From Bubalus kerabau (lineage: Eukaryota; Chordata; Mammalia; Artiodactyla; Bovidae): a stretch of DNA of 64,000 nt. Below are positions 21,430 to 33,164 of this stretch, piece by piece; the first letter of the stretch is position 1; each line of letters opens with the position of its first letter. The stretch spans positions 124,757,697 through 124,821,696 of the forward strand of contig NC_073627.1 of assembly GCF_029407905.1 (NCBI RefSeq), written 5' to 3'. The notes under the pieces are model-generated. The model ran no database searches, had not been told where the DNA came from, and saw nothing but the letters and a program-made list of their open reading frames with translations. Position numbers and translations under genes: made by a program.

Positions 21430-22155
21430 CCTACTCCTGTGTTATTAAAACAGTTACAAAAAAGTAGTCATCAGTAAGCAACTTGGACATTGTCAGTTGC
21501 CCTTTTCTTTAGTGACCTATACAATTATTTTTCCATATATATCATAGATCTTAGCCAAGCTTATTAGTTGTTTTCTGCACTTTAAAAAGTGATACAAGTG
21601 TGTGACCAGTAGCAGTAAGTCAAAATGTCCTAATTGTGAAGAGAATACAAAATGAGAGAAATGAGTTATTGATAACATTTTGTTTTCATGAGTTGCAGGA
21701 AGCTGAAATAATTTTGCAATGTGAACACTTTTCTCCAAATTAAGCAGCAACTTCCTTTCACTGAATTCTCTTGCCCTGTCAGCCAACTACTCTCCACAAA
21801 TATCCCTAAGTAAATAGCATGTGTTTCTCCAAGGATTTTTTTTTTTCCCCAGTAAGATGTAAGATGTAAGACTGATAGTGCGTAGAGAATGAACAACCAA
21901 CACCTTTGTCATGGATCTTTTACTCTGGTTTTCAAAATTGTCATTCAGTGCTATAATTAGAGGACTAAAGGGAAATCTATAGTTTTTGAGACTAGCTAAA
22001 TTTTTAACAAAAAGTCTCAGCTTGCTTTTAGAATATATAATTCTGTTACTTAAGTAAAAACTTTTATATTTCATAAAAAGTATGATATTAACACAAAGAT
22101 TAGTAACCTACTCAAGTATGTTTATCACCCACCTGAAGAAATAAATTACTACTAA
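21430..22155. other. Unassigned AT-rich DNA
   Basis: No nameable repeat. Three overlapping minus-strand frames of 76-95 codons show no domain and are attributed to chance. Confidence 0.45.
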
Positions 22156-22166
22156 TATTATTTCAT

Positions 22167-22367
22167 GAACTTCCCAGGTGGCTCAGTGGTAAAGAATCCA
22201 CTTGCCAATGCAGAAGACTCAGGTTTGATTCCTGGGCCAGGAAGATCCCCTGGAGGAGGAAATGGCAACAAACTCCAGCATCCTGGCCTGGAAAATCCAT
22301 GGTCAGCGGAGCCTGGCAGGCCACAGTCCATGGGGTTGCAAAGAGTCGGACACAACTGAGCAAGCAG
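22167..22367 (+). mobile_element. Bov-tA SINE with target-site duplication
   Basis: Head GAACTTCCCAGGTGGCTCAG to tail GAGTCGGACACAACTGAGCA. It is flanked by TATTATTTCAT (22156-22166) and TATTGTTTCAT (22368-22378), one mismatch. Confidence 0.95.
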
Positions 22368-22435
22368 TATTGTTTCATAGGACATGTATTCTTCTACAGC
22401 TTTCTTTTTTCTGATGTTACCTTTGTATGGTTTGT

Positions 22436-22556
22436 TCTTTCCTCCAGTTCACTCATATTCACTTCTATAAAGTATTCCACTGTATGACTATACCACAATT
22501 TAGTGATCAATTCACTTATTGATGAACTTTTAAATTGTGTATTCATCAGGATGTAG
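22436..22556 (-). mobile_element. Old L1 3' fragment
   Basis: In minus orientation TATAAAGTATTCCACTGTAT, GACTATACCACAATTTAGTG and CACTTATTGATGAAC are the ORF2-end landmark (the codons for a Y-S-A-I-type C-terminus). It is the 3'-most piece of the decayed L1 that continues at 23.54-24.95 kb. Confidence 0.55.
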
Positions 22557-22796
22557 GCTACATCCAAATCATAGTGGCGTGAGATAAAACATTTAATTTT
22601 TATTTACTTGAATTTTGCCTATAGTACACATCCTGTACTACCCAGCCTGGGTGGAACCTAGCCTGACAGGACCTCCACCATGTGCAATGTTATGTTACTC
22701 CGTAAGGAAAATCACTGAGGTGAATCATACAGTCTCTTAAAAAGTTCCACCCAGACTGACTTGACCCAAGTTCCTTCTGTTCAGATTTTATTGCCA
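22557..22796. other. Unassigned, possibly an ancient repeat
   Basis: The ending ATTTTATTGCCATAGAAAGT-CAC has the look of a widespread old repeat terminus, but I cannot name the family. It was the landing site of the Bov-A2 at 22810. Confidence 0.3.
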
Positions 22797-22809
22797 TAGA
22801 AAGTCACAT

Positions 22810-23093
22810 ACTGCTACTGCTACTGCTGCTAAGTCGCTTCAGTCATGTCTGACTCTGGGCTACCCCATAGACGGCAGCCCACCAGGCTCCCCCGTCCCTG
22901 GGATTCTCCAGGCAAGAACACTGGAATGGGTTGCCATTTCCTTCTCCAATGCATAAAAGTGAAAAGTGAAAGTGAAGTCGCTCAGTCGTGTCCGACTCTT
23001 AGCGACCCCATGGACTGCGGCCCACCAGGGTCGTCCTCTGTCCATGGGATTTTCCAGGCAAGAGTACGGGAGTGGGTGCCATTGCCTTCTCCG
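22810..23093 (-). mobile_element. Bov-A2 SINE, complete, 13-bp target-site duplication
   Basis: Minus orientation: (GCT)n-type tail at 22810-22832, right monomer, the CATAAAAGTGAAAAGTGAAA linker, left monomer ending ATTGCCTTCTCC. The perfect direct repeat TAGAAAGTCACAT lies at 22797-22809 and 23094-23106. Confidence 0.97.
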
Positions 23094-23126
23094 TAGAAAG
23101 TCACATGGTCACACTTAATTCCAAAG

Positions 23127-23173
23127 TGTGTGTGTGTGTGTGTGTGTGTGTGTCTGTGTGTCTGTGTGTGTGT
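23127..23173. repeat. (TG)n microsatellite at a SINE tail
   Basis: About 15 TG units, then TCTG-interrupted units, directly joined to the 3' end of the minus-strand Bov-tA at 23174. It therefore grew from the SINE tail. Likely polymorphic in length. Confidence 0.95.
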
Positions 23174-23373
23174 TAGTTGCTCAGTTGTGGCTGACTTTTT
23201 GTGACCCCCATGGACTGTAGCCCACCAGCCTCCTCTGTCCATGGAATTCTCCAGGCAACAATACTGGAGTGGGTTGCCATTTCCGTCTCCAGGGGATCTT
23301 CCTGATGAAGGAATCAAACCTGGATCTCCACATTACAGACAGGTTCTTTAGCGGCTGAGCCACTAGAGAAACC
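23174..23373 (-). mobile_element. Bov-tA SINE
   Basis: Tail GTTAGTTGCTCAGTTGTGG, A unit, head GGAATCAAACCTGGATCTCC and GCCACTAGAGAAACC. Flanks TAATTCCAAAG (23116-23126) and AAATTACAAAG (23376-23386) fit a decayed target duplication that encloses the (TG)n as the tail. Confidence 0.93.
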
Positions 23374-23539
23374 ACAAATTACAAAGGAGTAAGTTTAAAC
23401 TGTGTAACCATGTCATGTAATCCAAAGAGGAGACTCATAATAATAGCCAGTAGATATATGATAACTGCAAGTCGTTTTCAAAGTTTTGTCTTGCTAACAA
23501 TCCTGATATGAACTTAGATGTATTTAATTTCATATGCAT

Positions 23540-24348
23540 ATATGTAAAAGTTCCTAAGGCTAAATAGACTTAGAATTGGAATCGCTAGGTCATAAAAGTA
23601 TGGACACTCAACTTTCTGGAAATTATCAGAATACTCTCTAGAGTAATACAAATATACACTCCCACCAGCAGTGTATAAAAGGTATCCTTGTGCTGTATTC
23701 TCAGTAGCATCTTCTGTTTTCTGCCATTCTGATAGTTATGCATTGGCAATTGCATAATATCCCTTTATCTTTTTACTACAAGTTGAGGTATTTATTTTTA
23801 ATGTTTATTAGCCATTTAGGTTTCCTTTTCTGTGACTTGACTATTCAAGTACTTTGTCCATTTTTCAAGCATTTTATCTTTTGCATATTAGTTCATGGGG
23901 GTATATTAGTTACTTTTGAATACTAATCCCTTGTGATTATTGGTATGACAAATATTTTTCCCTACTTTACTGTCTAAGTCATTTTTCCATTGATGAAAGT
24001 GGGGTGTTAAAGTCCCCAACTATTTTTGTGTTACTGTCCATTTCTCCTTTTATGGGGATTAGTATTTACCTTATATTTTGATGCTCCTATGTTGGATTCA
24101 TATATATTTACAATTGTTGTATCTTTTTCTTGGATTGACCCTTGATCATTAATTACTGTCCTTTGTCTCTTGTAAAAGTCTTTATTTTAAAGTCATTTTG
24201 TCTGATATAATTATTGCTCCTCCAGCTTTCTTTTGCTTTCCATTTGCATGGAATACTTTTTTCCATCCTCTCACTTTCAGTCTGTATGTGTCCTTAGATC
24301 TGAAGTGGGTTTCTTGTAGACAGGATATATATGAGTCTTGTGTGTATA

Positions 24349-24406
<58 letters not shown>

Positions 24407-24945
24407 AGCCACTGCCTTCCCGGCTTGTACATAGCCACTCCCCCAACCCCTGCAAGAGGCCCTCCAATACTGGCAGGTAAGTCTAGTCCAGTCTTTTATG
24501 AGATTACTTCTTTTTTCTCTTCCTGGTGTGCAAGAGACCCTGTGTGTACCTTCCAAAAGTGGATTTTATGTTTCCCTCAGTTCTGTGGAATTTCTGCAAT
24601 GAAACTCCACTGGCCTTCAAAGCTAGATTCTCTAGGGGCTCTTCCTCCTATTGCCAGACCCCCTCAGGCTGGGGAGCCTGATGTGGGGCTCAGAACTTTG
24701 ACTCCTGTGGGAGAATGTCTGTGGTATAATTATTTTCCAGTTTGTGCATAGCCTATCCAGTGCGTATGGGATTTGATTTTTATCATGATTGTACCTCTCC
24801 TACCATCTCATTGTGACTTCTTCTTTGTCTTTGAAGGTTCCAACGTTTTTTGTCAATGATAGTTTAACAGTTAGTTGTGATTTTAGTGTTTCCATAAGAA
24901 TAGGTAAATTCACATGCTACTCCATCATTTTGTCTCCAAGCCCTG
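23540..24945 (-). mobile_element. Old L1, deleted internally: ORF2 end, EN domain, 5' UTR
   Basis: Minus-strand order from left: ORF2 C-terminal/3' region (CCCACCAGCAGTGTATAAAA at 23660; the matching minus text follows to 23990), then the endonuclease domain (23995-24340; the reverse-strand frame reads CLQETHFRSKDTYRLKV and KKAGGAIIISDK), then after a (TA)n tract a 5'-UTR-like block (24408-24945) ending at GGAGACAAAATGATGGAG on the minus strand, the usual start of an L1 transcript. ORF1 and RT are missing. Non-functional. Confidence 0.75.
24350..24407. repeat. (TA)n microsatellite flanked by (TG)n and (CA)n
   Basis: TGTGTG, then about 18 TA units, then CACACACA. The arms are complementary, so the tract is self-pairing. 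It sits inside the old L1 and produced spurious frames of alternating Ile-Tyr on both strands. Confidence 0.95.
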
Positions 24946-25212
24946 TTGATGTTTGACTATTGGTGTTTTTGACTTGCTATTCTGCAAGTAGGAATTGTTC
25001 CACCATCTCTGGCAATGTACTTGCAGTGCGCCCCTCAGCCTTGGGGAAGCTCCACCAGGCCCCTCCACCTATAATATCTTGATGTTTGGTAAGGAGTATA
25101 GATTTTTTCAAGATTCCATCCACCCATACTAGACGGCCTTAAAAAAAAAAAAACTTTATACCCCCAGTATGTAGAAAAGTACCTAGGATAGGGTATATGC
25201 TCTCTTACTATG

Positions 25213-25397
25213 GGTGGAAGAAAGTGTTAGTTGCTCAGTTGTGTCTGACTCTTTGTGACCCCATGGACTGTAGACCACCAGGCTCTTCTGTTGATGGGAT
25301 TCTTCAGGCAAGAATACTGGAGTAGGTTGCCATTTCCTTCTCCAGGGGATCTTCCCAACCCAGAGTTGGACACGACTGAAGTGACTAAGCATGCACA
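25213..25397. mobile_element. Fold-back Bov-tA: minus body joined to plus tail
   Basis: 25224-25358 is minus-oriented Bov-tA (TTAGTTGCTCAGTTGTGTC through GGATCTTCCCAACCCA). It then switches directly to a plus-oriented tail (GAGTTGGACACGACTGAAGT, ending GCATGCACAT). Similar sequences TCTCTTACTAT (25201-25211) and TCTCTTATACTAT (25398-25410) bound it. Confidence 0.8.
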
Positions 25398-25410
25398 TCT
25401 CTTATACTAT

Positions 25411-25993
25411 CTCAACTAAAGGAGGTGATGGTCCTAATCTACCTCTTTGTACAGATACATCTGTAGCTTTGGGTCCATTTATATGTTCTAGGCTTTATGA
25501 ATAACAAAGGTAGACTTGAGTATTCTTGGAAGAGAATTCTAGATACATGTGGACTCAAAATTCAGTAATATTATCAGTGCATGTGGAGGAGGGGATTGTT
25601 TTAATTGGAGTGGTTCAGGTGGTGGTGGAGAGGGGTGTCTTTAAAAATGTGTCTCTAAATGGCCTCAATAATAGGAATGAATAATACCTGAAGGGGATTC
25701 TTTCTCACTGGCAATGTTCAAGCATAGATTCACTTGCTGACCTAGTGAATTTTATACAAGGAATTCATTTCAAAAGTGGTGTTTGTCAGTATAACTTCTA
25801 TGGTTTATATACATTTCTTGAGACATTATATGTTTAAATTATTTAATCAATATTCCTTTGATGTGTAAATGGTTCTACCTCATATTTTGGATGTCTTATT
25901 ATGTTTGGCTCTCACTTTTGCCCTGTATTATGAATGATGAAGAATACAGTTAAGTGTTCCCCAGCCTTCCAGATATGTGACTATAACCTCAGC
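25411..25993. other. Unassigned DNA
   Basis: No repeat, exon or RNA gene that I can name. The stretch includes a short G-rich patch (about 25585-25640, with GGTGGTGGTGGAGAGGGG). Confidence 0.45.
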
Positions 25994-26011
25994 CTAACCT
26001 ACTAATTTCAT

Positions 26012-26591
26012 TTTTTAAATTTATTTATTTTTAAAATTTATTTTTCATTGAAGGATAATTGCTTTACAGTATTGTGTTGGTTTTTACCAAACATCAACAT
26101 GAATCAGCCATAGATTTACCTATGTCTCCTCCACTTGAACATCCCTCCCACCTCCCTCCCCATGCCACCCCTCTAGGTTGTTACTGAGCCCTGGTTTGAG
26201 TTCCCTGAGTCATACAGGAAATTCCCATTGACTATCTATTTTACACATGGTAATTGAACTGACTGAATGTATGTTTCCGTGTTACTCTCTCCATACATTC
26301 CACCCTCTCCTTTCTTCCCACCACCAGCCATGTCCGTAGTCTATTCTCTATGTCTGTGTCTCCATTGATGCTCTGCAAATTGGTTCATTAGTATAATCTT
26401 TCTAGATTCCATATATGTGCATTAGTATACAGTATTTGTTTTTCTGACTTACTTCACCCTATATAATAGGCTCTGGGTTCATCCTCATTAGCACTGACTC
26501 ACATGTGCTCTTTTTTATGGCTGAATAATATTCCATTGTATATATATACCACAGCTTCTTCATCCATTCATCTGTTGATGGACATCTAGGT
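26012..26591 (-). mobile_element. Ruminant L1 3' end, 5'-truncated, with target-site duplication
   Basis: The poly(A) appears as the T-rich left edge (26012-26045). The L1 3'-UTR (CAGTATTGTGTTGGTTTTTA, TGAATCAGCCATAGATTTAC, CTCCCACCTCCCTCCCC) and the ORF2 end (GGCTGAATAATATTCCATTG, GATGGACATCTAGG) follow. Direct repeats CTAACCTACTAATTTCAT (25994-26011) and CTAACCTGCAAATTTCAT (26592-26609) differ at two positions. Confidence 0.93.
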
Positions 26592-26609
26592 CTAACCTGC
26601 AAATTTCAT

Positions 26610-28335
26610 TTTTGTTGCATTGATCACCCTCACCAGTCAACCTGTCCAGGGCTGCAAAAAGCAAACTAGGATATGTGATTACATCTTGAGTGTATTACCG
26701 AGTTTGTGTTTCCCTAAATAATAGTTTTAGAAACAAGGAAGAACAGTGAAGGTAGAGAGTGAAAAGTCCTTGGGTTAGGGACCATATCCAGTTATGTCTG
26801 TTGCTTATCATATTGATTAAAAAATGGAAGTGTGCAGTTAATATTGGTTTAATTTAAAGAACTGTTATTTCTCAATAATCATAGAAACTGTTTATGTCAT
26901 CAGTAGTAAGGATGACTTTAGAGTCATATTAATTAATATATTTGTTCTTTGTATACAAAACTTCTTGTCCTCAACATTTACTGTGAACTATGGGGGATAG
27001 GGAAACTGTATGAGGTTTGGGAGAAAACAGATTGAGAAGTCAGAAGTTTTGTTTGAGTCCAGGATAAACACATTATAAATACTTTAAAACTCTGCAAACC
27101 AACATATATTCATTTTTCAACAGTGTAGGAGCATTCATGAAATACACCAAGAAGGAAATGATTGGAAATCATTGTGTTAAAAGCCTTAAATTTTTGACTT
27201 TTGACAGCCAATTCCTCTCTACTCCAAAGGGTAATATCAGTAATTTATATTTTGAATTGCAAATTATTTAAAGTGACTTTCAAGTTCATTATTAAGGGTT
27301 ACTCTGATGGCTTTGAAAACCAAGTTTTATCAACCTTTTCACACTTGGGAATTATGACTTTGAAAGGAATTTGGACATAAATTCCTCTTTTTTGGAGTTT
27401 ACTTACAAAAATCATATATGAAGTCAGGTATTCATCCCAGACAGTAACATAAGTTAAGTAGTCTTGATTTCATTGTGGGGCCAGAATAGTTCTTTGAAAA
27501 GAAAAAGCAAATTCCTAACGTTAGTGCAGGTTGCTTTCTTGATGCCACCATGATCTTCACAGCAAGAATGATTTATTATGTTGGATTATATTGTCCAACT
27601 CTTTTTTCAAAGGAATAAATCACATACTTCTATTACTATGATAATATGGAAGCAGCTATGACCACTGTTGAATGCTCTCTCAGCCACATCTTTTATACTG
27701 TGCCAATTAAGCAGAAGGTGGGGAATGTTGGCAGGGGGATTTAAATGTCTCATTTAAAGGTCAACACCTAACAACAGGACAGCATTTATCCTGAACTGGA
27801 CTGTAGAGTCAGCACTGGGTTTGAGCCCAGTTGCTGTTGGGGGACTTAAAAATACAGTCCTCCAAATGAGAGCAGGTGGTGTCAGAGGAGTTATACTGGT
27901 GTTCACGGTATATCCTAAAATAGCTTTAAGCTTCTCCATGACCTCATTTTGCCATGCTGGCTTGCTTACGAGTGTGTTTTTGGGTGGTGTTAATGTTCTA
28001 GCGTTAGCCATTATAATTTATGGACTCACATAGTATCATTAACACTGAGCATGGATTATACTCAGTAGCCAAGGCATAACTTTTTCCCTTCCATGCTTCC
28101 TGCAGCTGGCTAGTGTTTTGTAACCAGGGCACTAACTCTGAAGTCCTTTGGTAACTTTAGATGTTTGATTGGGTGTGCAGTTGGCATCAAAGATGTGGTT
28201 AATGAAGGATAATATTAGAGTATGCGTGACAGTTTCAAGATTTCATACTGTTAGAACTAGTTTTAGCACAAGATGAAACCAGATAACTGTATCTATAGTA
28301 AGTTTTTATTTGATAAAAATGTTTTATGAAAGTAA
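26610..28335. other. Unassigned DNA, one GC-richer patch
   Basis: No repeat recognised. 27754-28033 is less AT-rich than its surroundings and is open on both strands (85 codons minus, 70 plus). No domain is visible in either frame, and the patch may be an unrecognised old repeat. Confidence 0.4.
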
Positions 28336-28662
28336 AAGTTGTTGTTCAGTCACCAAGTTGCGTCTGACTCTTTGCGACCCCATTAACTGCAGCACTCCCG
28401 GCTCCTCTGTCCTCCGTATCTCCCTGAGTTGCTCAAATTTATGTCTATTGAGTTGGTGATGCTATCTAACTGTCTCATCTTCTGCTGCCCCCTTCTCCTT
28501 TTGCCTTCAATATTTCCCAGCATCAGGTTCTTTTCCAATGAGCAGGCTTTTTGCATCAAGTGGCCAAAGTATTGGAGCTTCGGTTTCAGCATCAGTCTTT
28601 CCAATGAATATTCAAGGTTGATTTCCTTTAGTATTGACTGGTTTCATCTCCTTGCAGAACCC
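28336..28662 (-). mobile_element. BovB LINE 3' end, 5'-truncated
   Basis: Minus orientation: GTTGTTGTTCAGTCACC terminus (older ACA-type tail), then the C-terminal coding region (reverse-strand text MLKPKLQYFGHLMQKACS). It stops at CATCTCCTTGCAG. Confidence 0.93.
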
Positions 28663-29829
28663 CATGAGCAGTATAAAAAGGTAAAAGTAACTGTGACTAT
28701 ATGGCCTTTGAATACATGAATGAGTTAATAATTTTTTAATTAAATTTCTATTTTAATCAAAGCATGTCATATATGTGGTATGTTTGTAAAATGAATAATA
28801 TTCTAAGACTTACAGTGAAAAGTTTCAGACACTTCCCATGATCTTTTCTTCTCTGCCTTAGGTCCTGCTTCCAAGGGACTTTCCATTCTTTCTGTTGCGC
28901 CTCCTAGTATTTGCCACCATATTTTTAAATAACACCATTATACTTTTGGTTCTTGATTCTTCAGTTTTAGAAATTATAGATTGTGTTTCTGTTATGTAAG
29001 ATGAATATTCAACTTTTAAACCCCATTGCTTCCAACACAGATTCTTCTCTTCCCCCTATCCTTTTTTATCACAAATTTTGGTGAAATCAATATTAGATAT
29101 TTTTCTCATTTTGAGCATATAAACTCGTTGGCTTCCAATTGGGACAGAAATAGTCATTAAGAATGAATAGTCATTAAGAGATTACAGTAATTTAGGTCAA
29201 GGAGTCCAATGCTGCTAAAGCAATGCCAGGATACTACTGTAGAGACAAAATGATATGCAGAACTTAAAGAAGTAAGTTGCTTCCTGGGCTTAAGTGGAAC
29301 AAAGCAATAACATAAATATATGTGCCTCCAAACAGAAATCAGAAGTGGATGCTCTGCAGGAGAGGGGCCAGGGAGGTCCATAGTCCCTGACCTAGCTAAC
29401 TCTAGCCACTTTTGTTTTAGTTTTATATCTGCAGAACCTAAAGCTCACTGTTCAAAATGGTCCTTGGCCGTTTCTTTATGTCTCAGTCTGAGTCTGTGAA
29501 GCAGTTTCTCCTCCAATTGTCAGCAAATGGCGAGGAATGGTGTTGATTGAACTTCAGGCAGCAGGTAAAGACTGGCACTATTTGAAGCTATTGCATCCTT
29601 GGATAACATTTTGTTATTGGGAACTAAGGAGAGACTGAAAAGTTGAAATTAAATATTGCAAATGCTTTTACAAAGTTACTATAATCCAGGGCAGAGGACA
29701 AGCTTAATGTGTCATCACATACATTACAAACAGCAAAAATTCCACAATGTTAAGATGTATTTTGTGTGTATCTGTTTAAAAGTCCTTGAACTGGCCTCAT
29801 GAACCCTTGTAATACTTTTACTAGCACCT
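28663..29829. other. Unassigned DNA
   Basis: No nameable repeat or gene. A 74-codon minus-strand frame at 29157-29381 shows no domain. Confidence 0.45.
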
Positions 29830-29840
29830 AACACAATCCC

Positions 29841-29927
29841 AAGGACAGCGGAGCCTGGTGGGCTGCTGTCTATGGGGTCACACAGAGTCGGACACGACTG
29901 AAGCGACTTAGCAGCAGCAGTAGCAGC
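29841..29927 (+). mobile_element. 5'-truncated Bov-A2 with target-site duplication
   Basis: Only the last 87 bp of the right monomer (GGAGCCTGGTGGGCTGCTGTC to the AGC tail). The perfect repeat AACACAATCCC is at 29830-29840 and 29928-29938. Confidence 0.95.
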
Positions 29928-29938
29928 AACACAATCCC

Positions 29939-30555
29939 TGTCACATGCTAAGAAAAAAATAATAGTGGTTTGTTCAAGTCTCAGCTACTTGCATATAACT
30001 ATGTAAGGTGTAGTTTAATTTACTATTCAGGTGCAGTCCTTTCATTAGGGCTGTTCCTTACCAGGTGTGCCCACTTGATATGCTAAACTCTTGATGGTAA
30101 TTGTCCTCTGTGTCATCTGATCAAGTTAACAATACCAAAAGGGCTCTTTTACTTGGAACATTACAGTGACAATAGACATGGTAACTTGGGAATAAGTGAA
30201 CACACAGGAGTGAATTATATCATGAAATACTTGATTTCAGCAGATATATACAGGTAAGAAACTACAAATGATATACAGAGTGGTTTGGATATTTAATTTA
30301 TTCCTACCTGTAAGAGAATTAGTGAAATACTAAGCTAGATCATGTTAAGAGAGGTATCTCAGTTTTTGTTCTCTTTATATCTTTGCCTTTTTTCTTTATC
30401 CTTTTCTTATTTTATGTGTTATTTTTTCGTCATGCCCTATATTGGTCCACATCTGAATCTATTTGTCATTATTCAAGTTTAGATATTAGTCACTGAATCA
30501 TTATAATCTAATGTCTTTAGGTGAATATTTTATTTAATAACTTTTAAAAATAAAT
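29939..30555. other. Unassigned AT-rich DNA
   Basis: A T-rich pyrimidine stretch lies at 30360-30430. Otherwise nothing can be named. Confidence 0.45.
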
Positions 30556-30559
30556 ATTC

Positions 30560-30930
30560 TATGTTGAAACACTAGAAAATGAGGAAAAGTCAGATAATCA
30601 AATAAAAAAATCAATCCTCCTGCCCCAGAAAAAGCCCTTTTAACACACTGGTGTCGGTGCTTCCCTTTCTATGCATGTGCATGTGTTTTTGTATATGGAT
30701 TAAAAATTGGAATCATACTATTTTGTAGCTTGTTTTCTTTTTCTTAGCATTTGCCCATGTCAGAACTTTTCTTTAACACTATTACTGGTCATGGGTGTAT
30801 TGTTTATTTGTATGAATATACAGCAATTTGGAATAATAAATTATACTGTAGAAACTTCAGTATGCTTCCAGTTTTTTTGGTCATTGTACTTATGATCTCT
30901 GCTATCCTTGTTCCATTGAATTACTGCATT
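30560..30930. mobile_element. Possible ancient LINE or DNA-transposon relic
   Basis: AAAATTGGAATCATACTATT, TTGTAGCTTGTTTTCTTTTT and the later CTTCCAGTTTTTTTGG follow the order of a widespread old mammalian repeat 3' region. I cannot name the family or the strand with assurance. Confidence 0.35.
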
Positions 30931-31329
30931 GACTTGGGCAAAGCTGAGAACAGAGGTTTACCATTAACGTACGGACTCAAAATATGTGAAGATTCCTGGG
31001 TACCCTGTATGCATGTCTCCTCTCTCTCTCTCAGTTTTGCTCTCACTCATTCTTCTAACATAAGGTGGTAGAGAGATTTTAACTATCTCCTAGGATTCAT
31101 TTAGAAAGAGTCAAACTTCCTGGCTTGATTTTACCTAGGAGGCCCCCCCTTTGCACAAATGTTATTAGCTTTTAAGTGGTGATTTAACCATTTCAAGCAG
31201 TCTTGTATATTGTTCTCATGCTTTATAAAATTAGCCTCCATGGGCTCCAGCATTTCCTTGTCAACAGTGGATTATAGTGAATGTGCAAGAGAAACTTACA
31301 AGATGCAAGGGTTGAGGGATGCTGTGGAA
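30931..31329. other. Unassigned DNA
   Basis: A short (TC)n at about 31018-31033. No repeat family or gene recognised. Confidence 0.4.
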
Positions 31330-31530
31330 GCAGGATAGTGTAATGAACAACCAGCCTGCCAGGACCTTTGCAAGCTAATTATTGTCTCTCAACTTCTGTT
31401 TTGTCATCCGTACAATGAATATATTCATACCCAATCATAAGGTTTTTCTGGAGATTAAGAGAGAAAATATATTTATTTATCAGAACAGTGTCTTGTACAG
31501 AGTATTAATGGTATCATTATTATGTTGTTC
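31330..31530 (+). mobile_element. MIR SINE
   Basis: The order GTCTCTCAACTTCTGTTTTG, TCATCCGTACAATGAATA, CATAAGGTTTTTCTGGAGAT and CAGTGTCTTGTACAGAGTA is the MIR core and 3' part. The 109-codon frame crossing it (31382-31711) is not a gene. Confidence 0.72.
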
Positions 31531-32815
31531 TGATGAAACTGCAGATGGCAAGAGATATGCTGATGCTGTGTTGAGGAGCACATCCAGATGGACAAAGCCA
31601 GATGGAAAAGGATCCTTAAAACAGATCTTCCATAGTCTTTATTTGCCTACCCTCCTTCATACATCTTGGAAAAAGCAGCTCTTTTTGATTCCAATATTTT
31701 CCCTGTCCTGAGAGCCAATATGATACAAATGAAAAGAAAAAAAGAAAACAAAAACAAAAAAACCCCACTAACAGCCTGAAAACTGAGAGTACTCCTGAGA
31801 GGCCAACATTTGCTGGAGCTTTCCCAATAGATTAGTATTCATTTCTCCTACTTCCTACTGGCTCCAGACCCTCTACCAGCTTCAGTTTTACTTTGTTATT
31901 AACAATAAAGGCTTTGTTCATGAGCAAAGCAGATACAGCCTTCATCTTAACCGATTTGTTTAACCCTCATTTAAAGTTATTGCTTTTTGCAACACAGAGA
32001 ATTTCTGGTATTCGAACAGGAAAATTTCTGAGAAAATGAATGAAATAACACTTTGTCTTAAAATTATTCTTTATTGCCAATAAGCTAGCTAATAAGCATA
32101 GAGTAGCATAGTAATTGGGATTATATTCCTGAGCAGGGTCACCACATTTAATCACCAAAAGTGTTACCAGCACAGTGTTATAAATGAAGATACTTTTGTT
32201 ATAAATCTAAGTAGCAATTCCAAATGGTAAAATGTTGCAAGTCCCTTAGAATAAATATAAATATACCTTATGCATTGATTATGCAAGGAATCTTTATGAA
32301 CCATAAAGTGTACATATAGCACATAAACATACTATGTCATAAATTTGTCCTAGCTCAAATTAATGTTTGCTGTGACAAAAATGTTAACATTTAAGTCACA
32401 ATTTTAAATTTAAATTCATTTGGAGACATTATCTGAATGATTAAAATAGTTTTAAAAGCTATCAAATGAGGTTTGATCATTTTTTAAATAAATTTTTGCT
32501 GTAGTAAGTAGAAGCATTTATAGTCATTTCATTGATCTCAAAGCTGCTGTCAAATTTGAGATGTTGATTTTTTTAAAAGAGGCATTGAAGTATCTAAATA
32601 TTTCAAGGGTTCTCCAAGGATTTTCAATGTGAGAGTTTGAAGAGCAGTAGACTCTTAAGTCTGGCCCTTCTGTTCATCTTTCTTCTCTCATCAACTAAGC
32701 AACAATAAGGGCAGAAAGGAATAAGAAAAGAAGCCACAGAATGGTCCCAGAAGCAACAGGGAAGATGGATTGGGGAAAAGCAGTCATACCTCTTTCCTTT
32801 TGAGGTTGAAAGTAT
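31531..32815. other. Unassigned AT-rich DNA
   Basis: An A-rich stretch with AAAC/AAAG units at 31732-31765. No repeat family or gene recognised. Confidence 0.45.
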
Positions 32816-33015
32816 TTATTGGCTGATCTATCTGTGTATCTATCTATTGCTATCTAGATATATAACAATATGAAACTGAGGCATATATATATATTTATAT
32901 CATGTTCTATGTATGTGTTTGTGTGTATTATTATATATTACATATACATACAAACACATATAACATATCATGTGATATGTCATATGTACATATGTATATA
33001 CATCTATATATATTT
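32816..33015. repeat. AT-rich low-complexity / (TATC)n and (ATAC)n mixture
   Basis: TCTATCTGTGTATCTATCTA at the left, then alternating TATA, ACATATACATACA and CATATGTACATATG text. Short palindromes based on CATATG are frequent. Confidence 0.85.
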
Positions 33016-33164
33016 CAGCCTCAGAGTTTCAAATCTTTTGAGAGCTCACCTCGCAGAGTTGCTGTCTTTTTCAGATTTAGTTGTCTTCTAGTTTGTACCA
33101 TGTTGCAGAAATTCTATAAGCAGATGTCGCTGAAAAGTAAAAAATATCCCTTTTCTATTACTTG

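Noticed and set aside
24182..24556. Minus-strand 124-codon frame and plus-strand partners with long Ile-Tyr alternation
   Set aside because: Made by the (TA)n tract and an old L1 endonuclease segment; not a gene.
31382..31711. 109-codon plus-strand frame
   Set aside because: It starts inside a MIR SINE and has no protein-like features beyond it.
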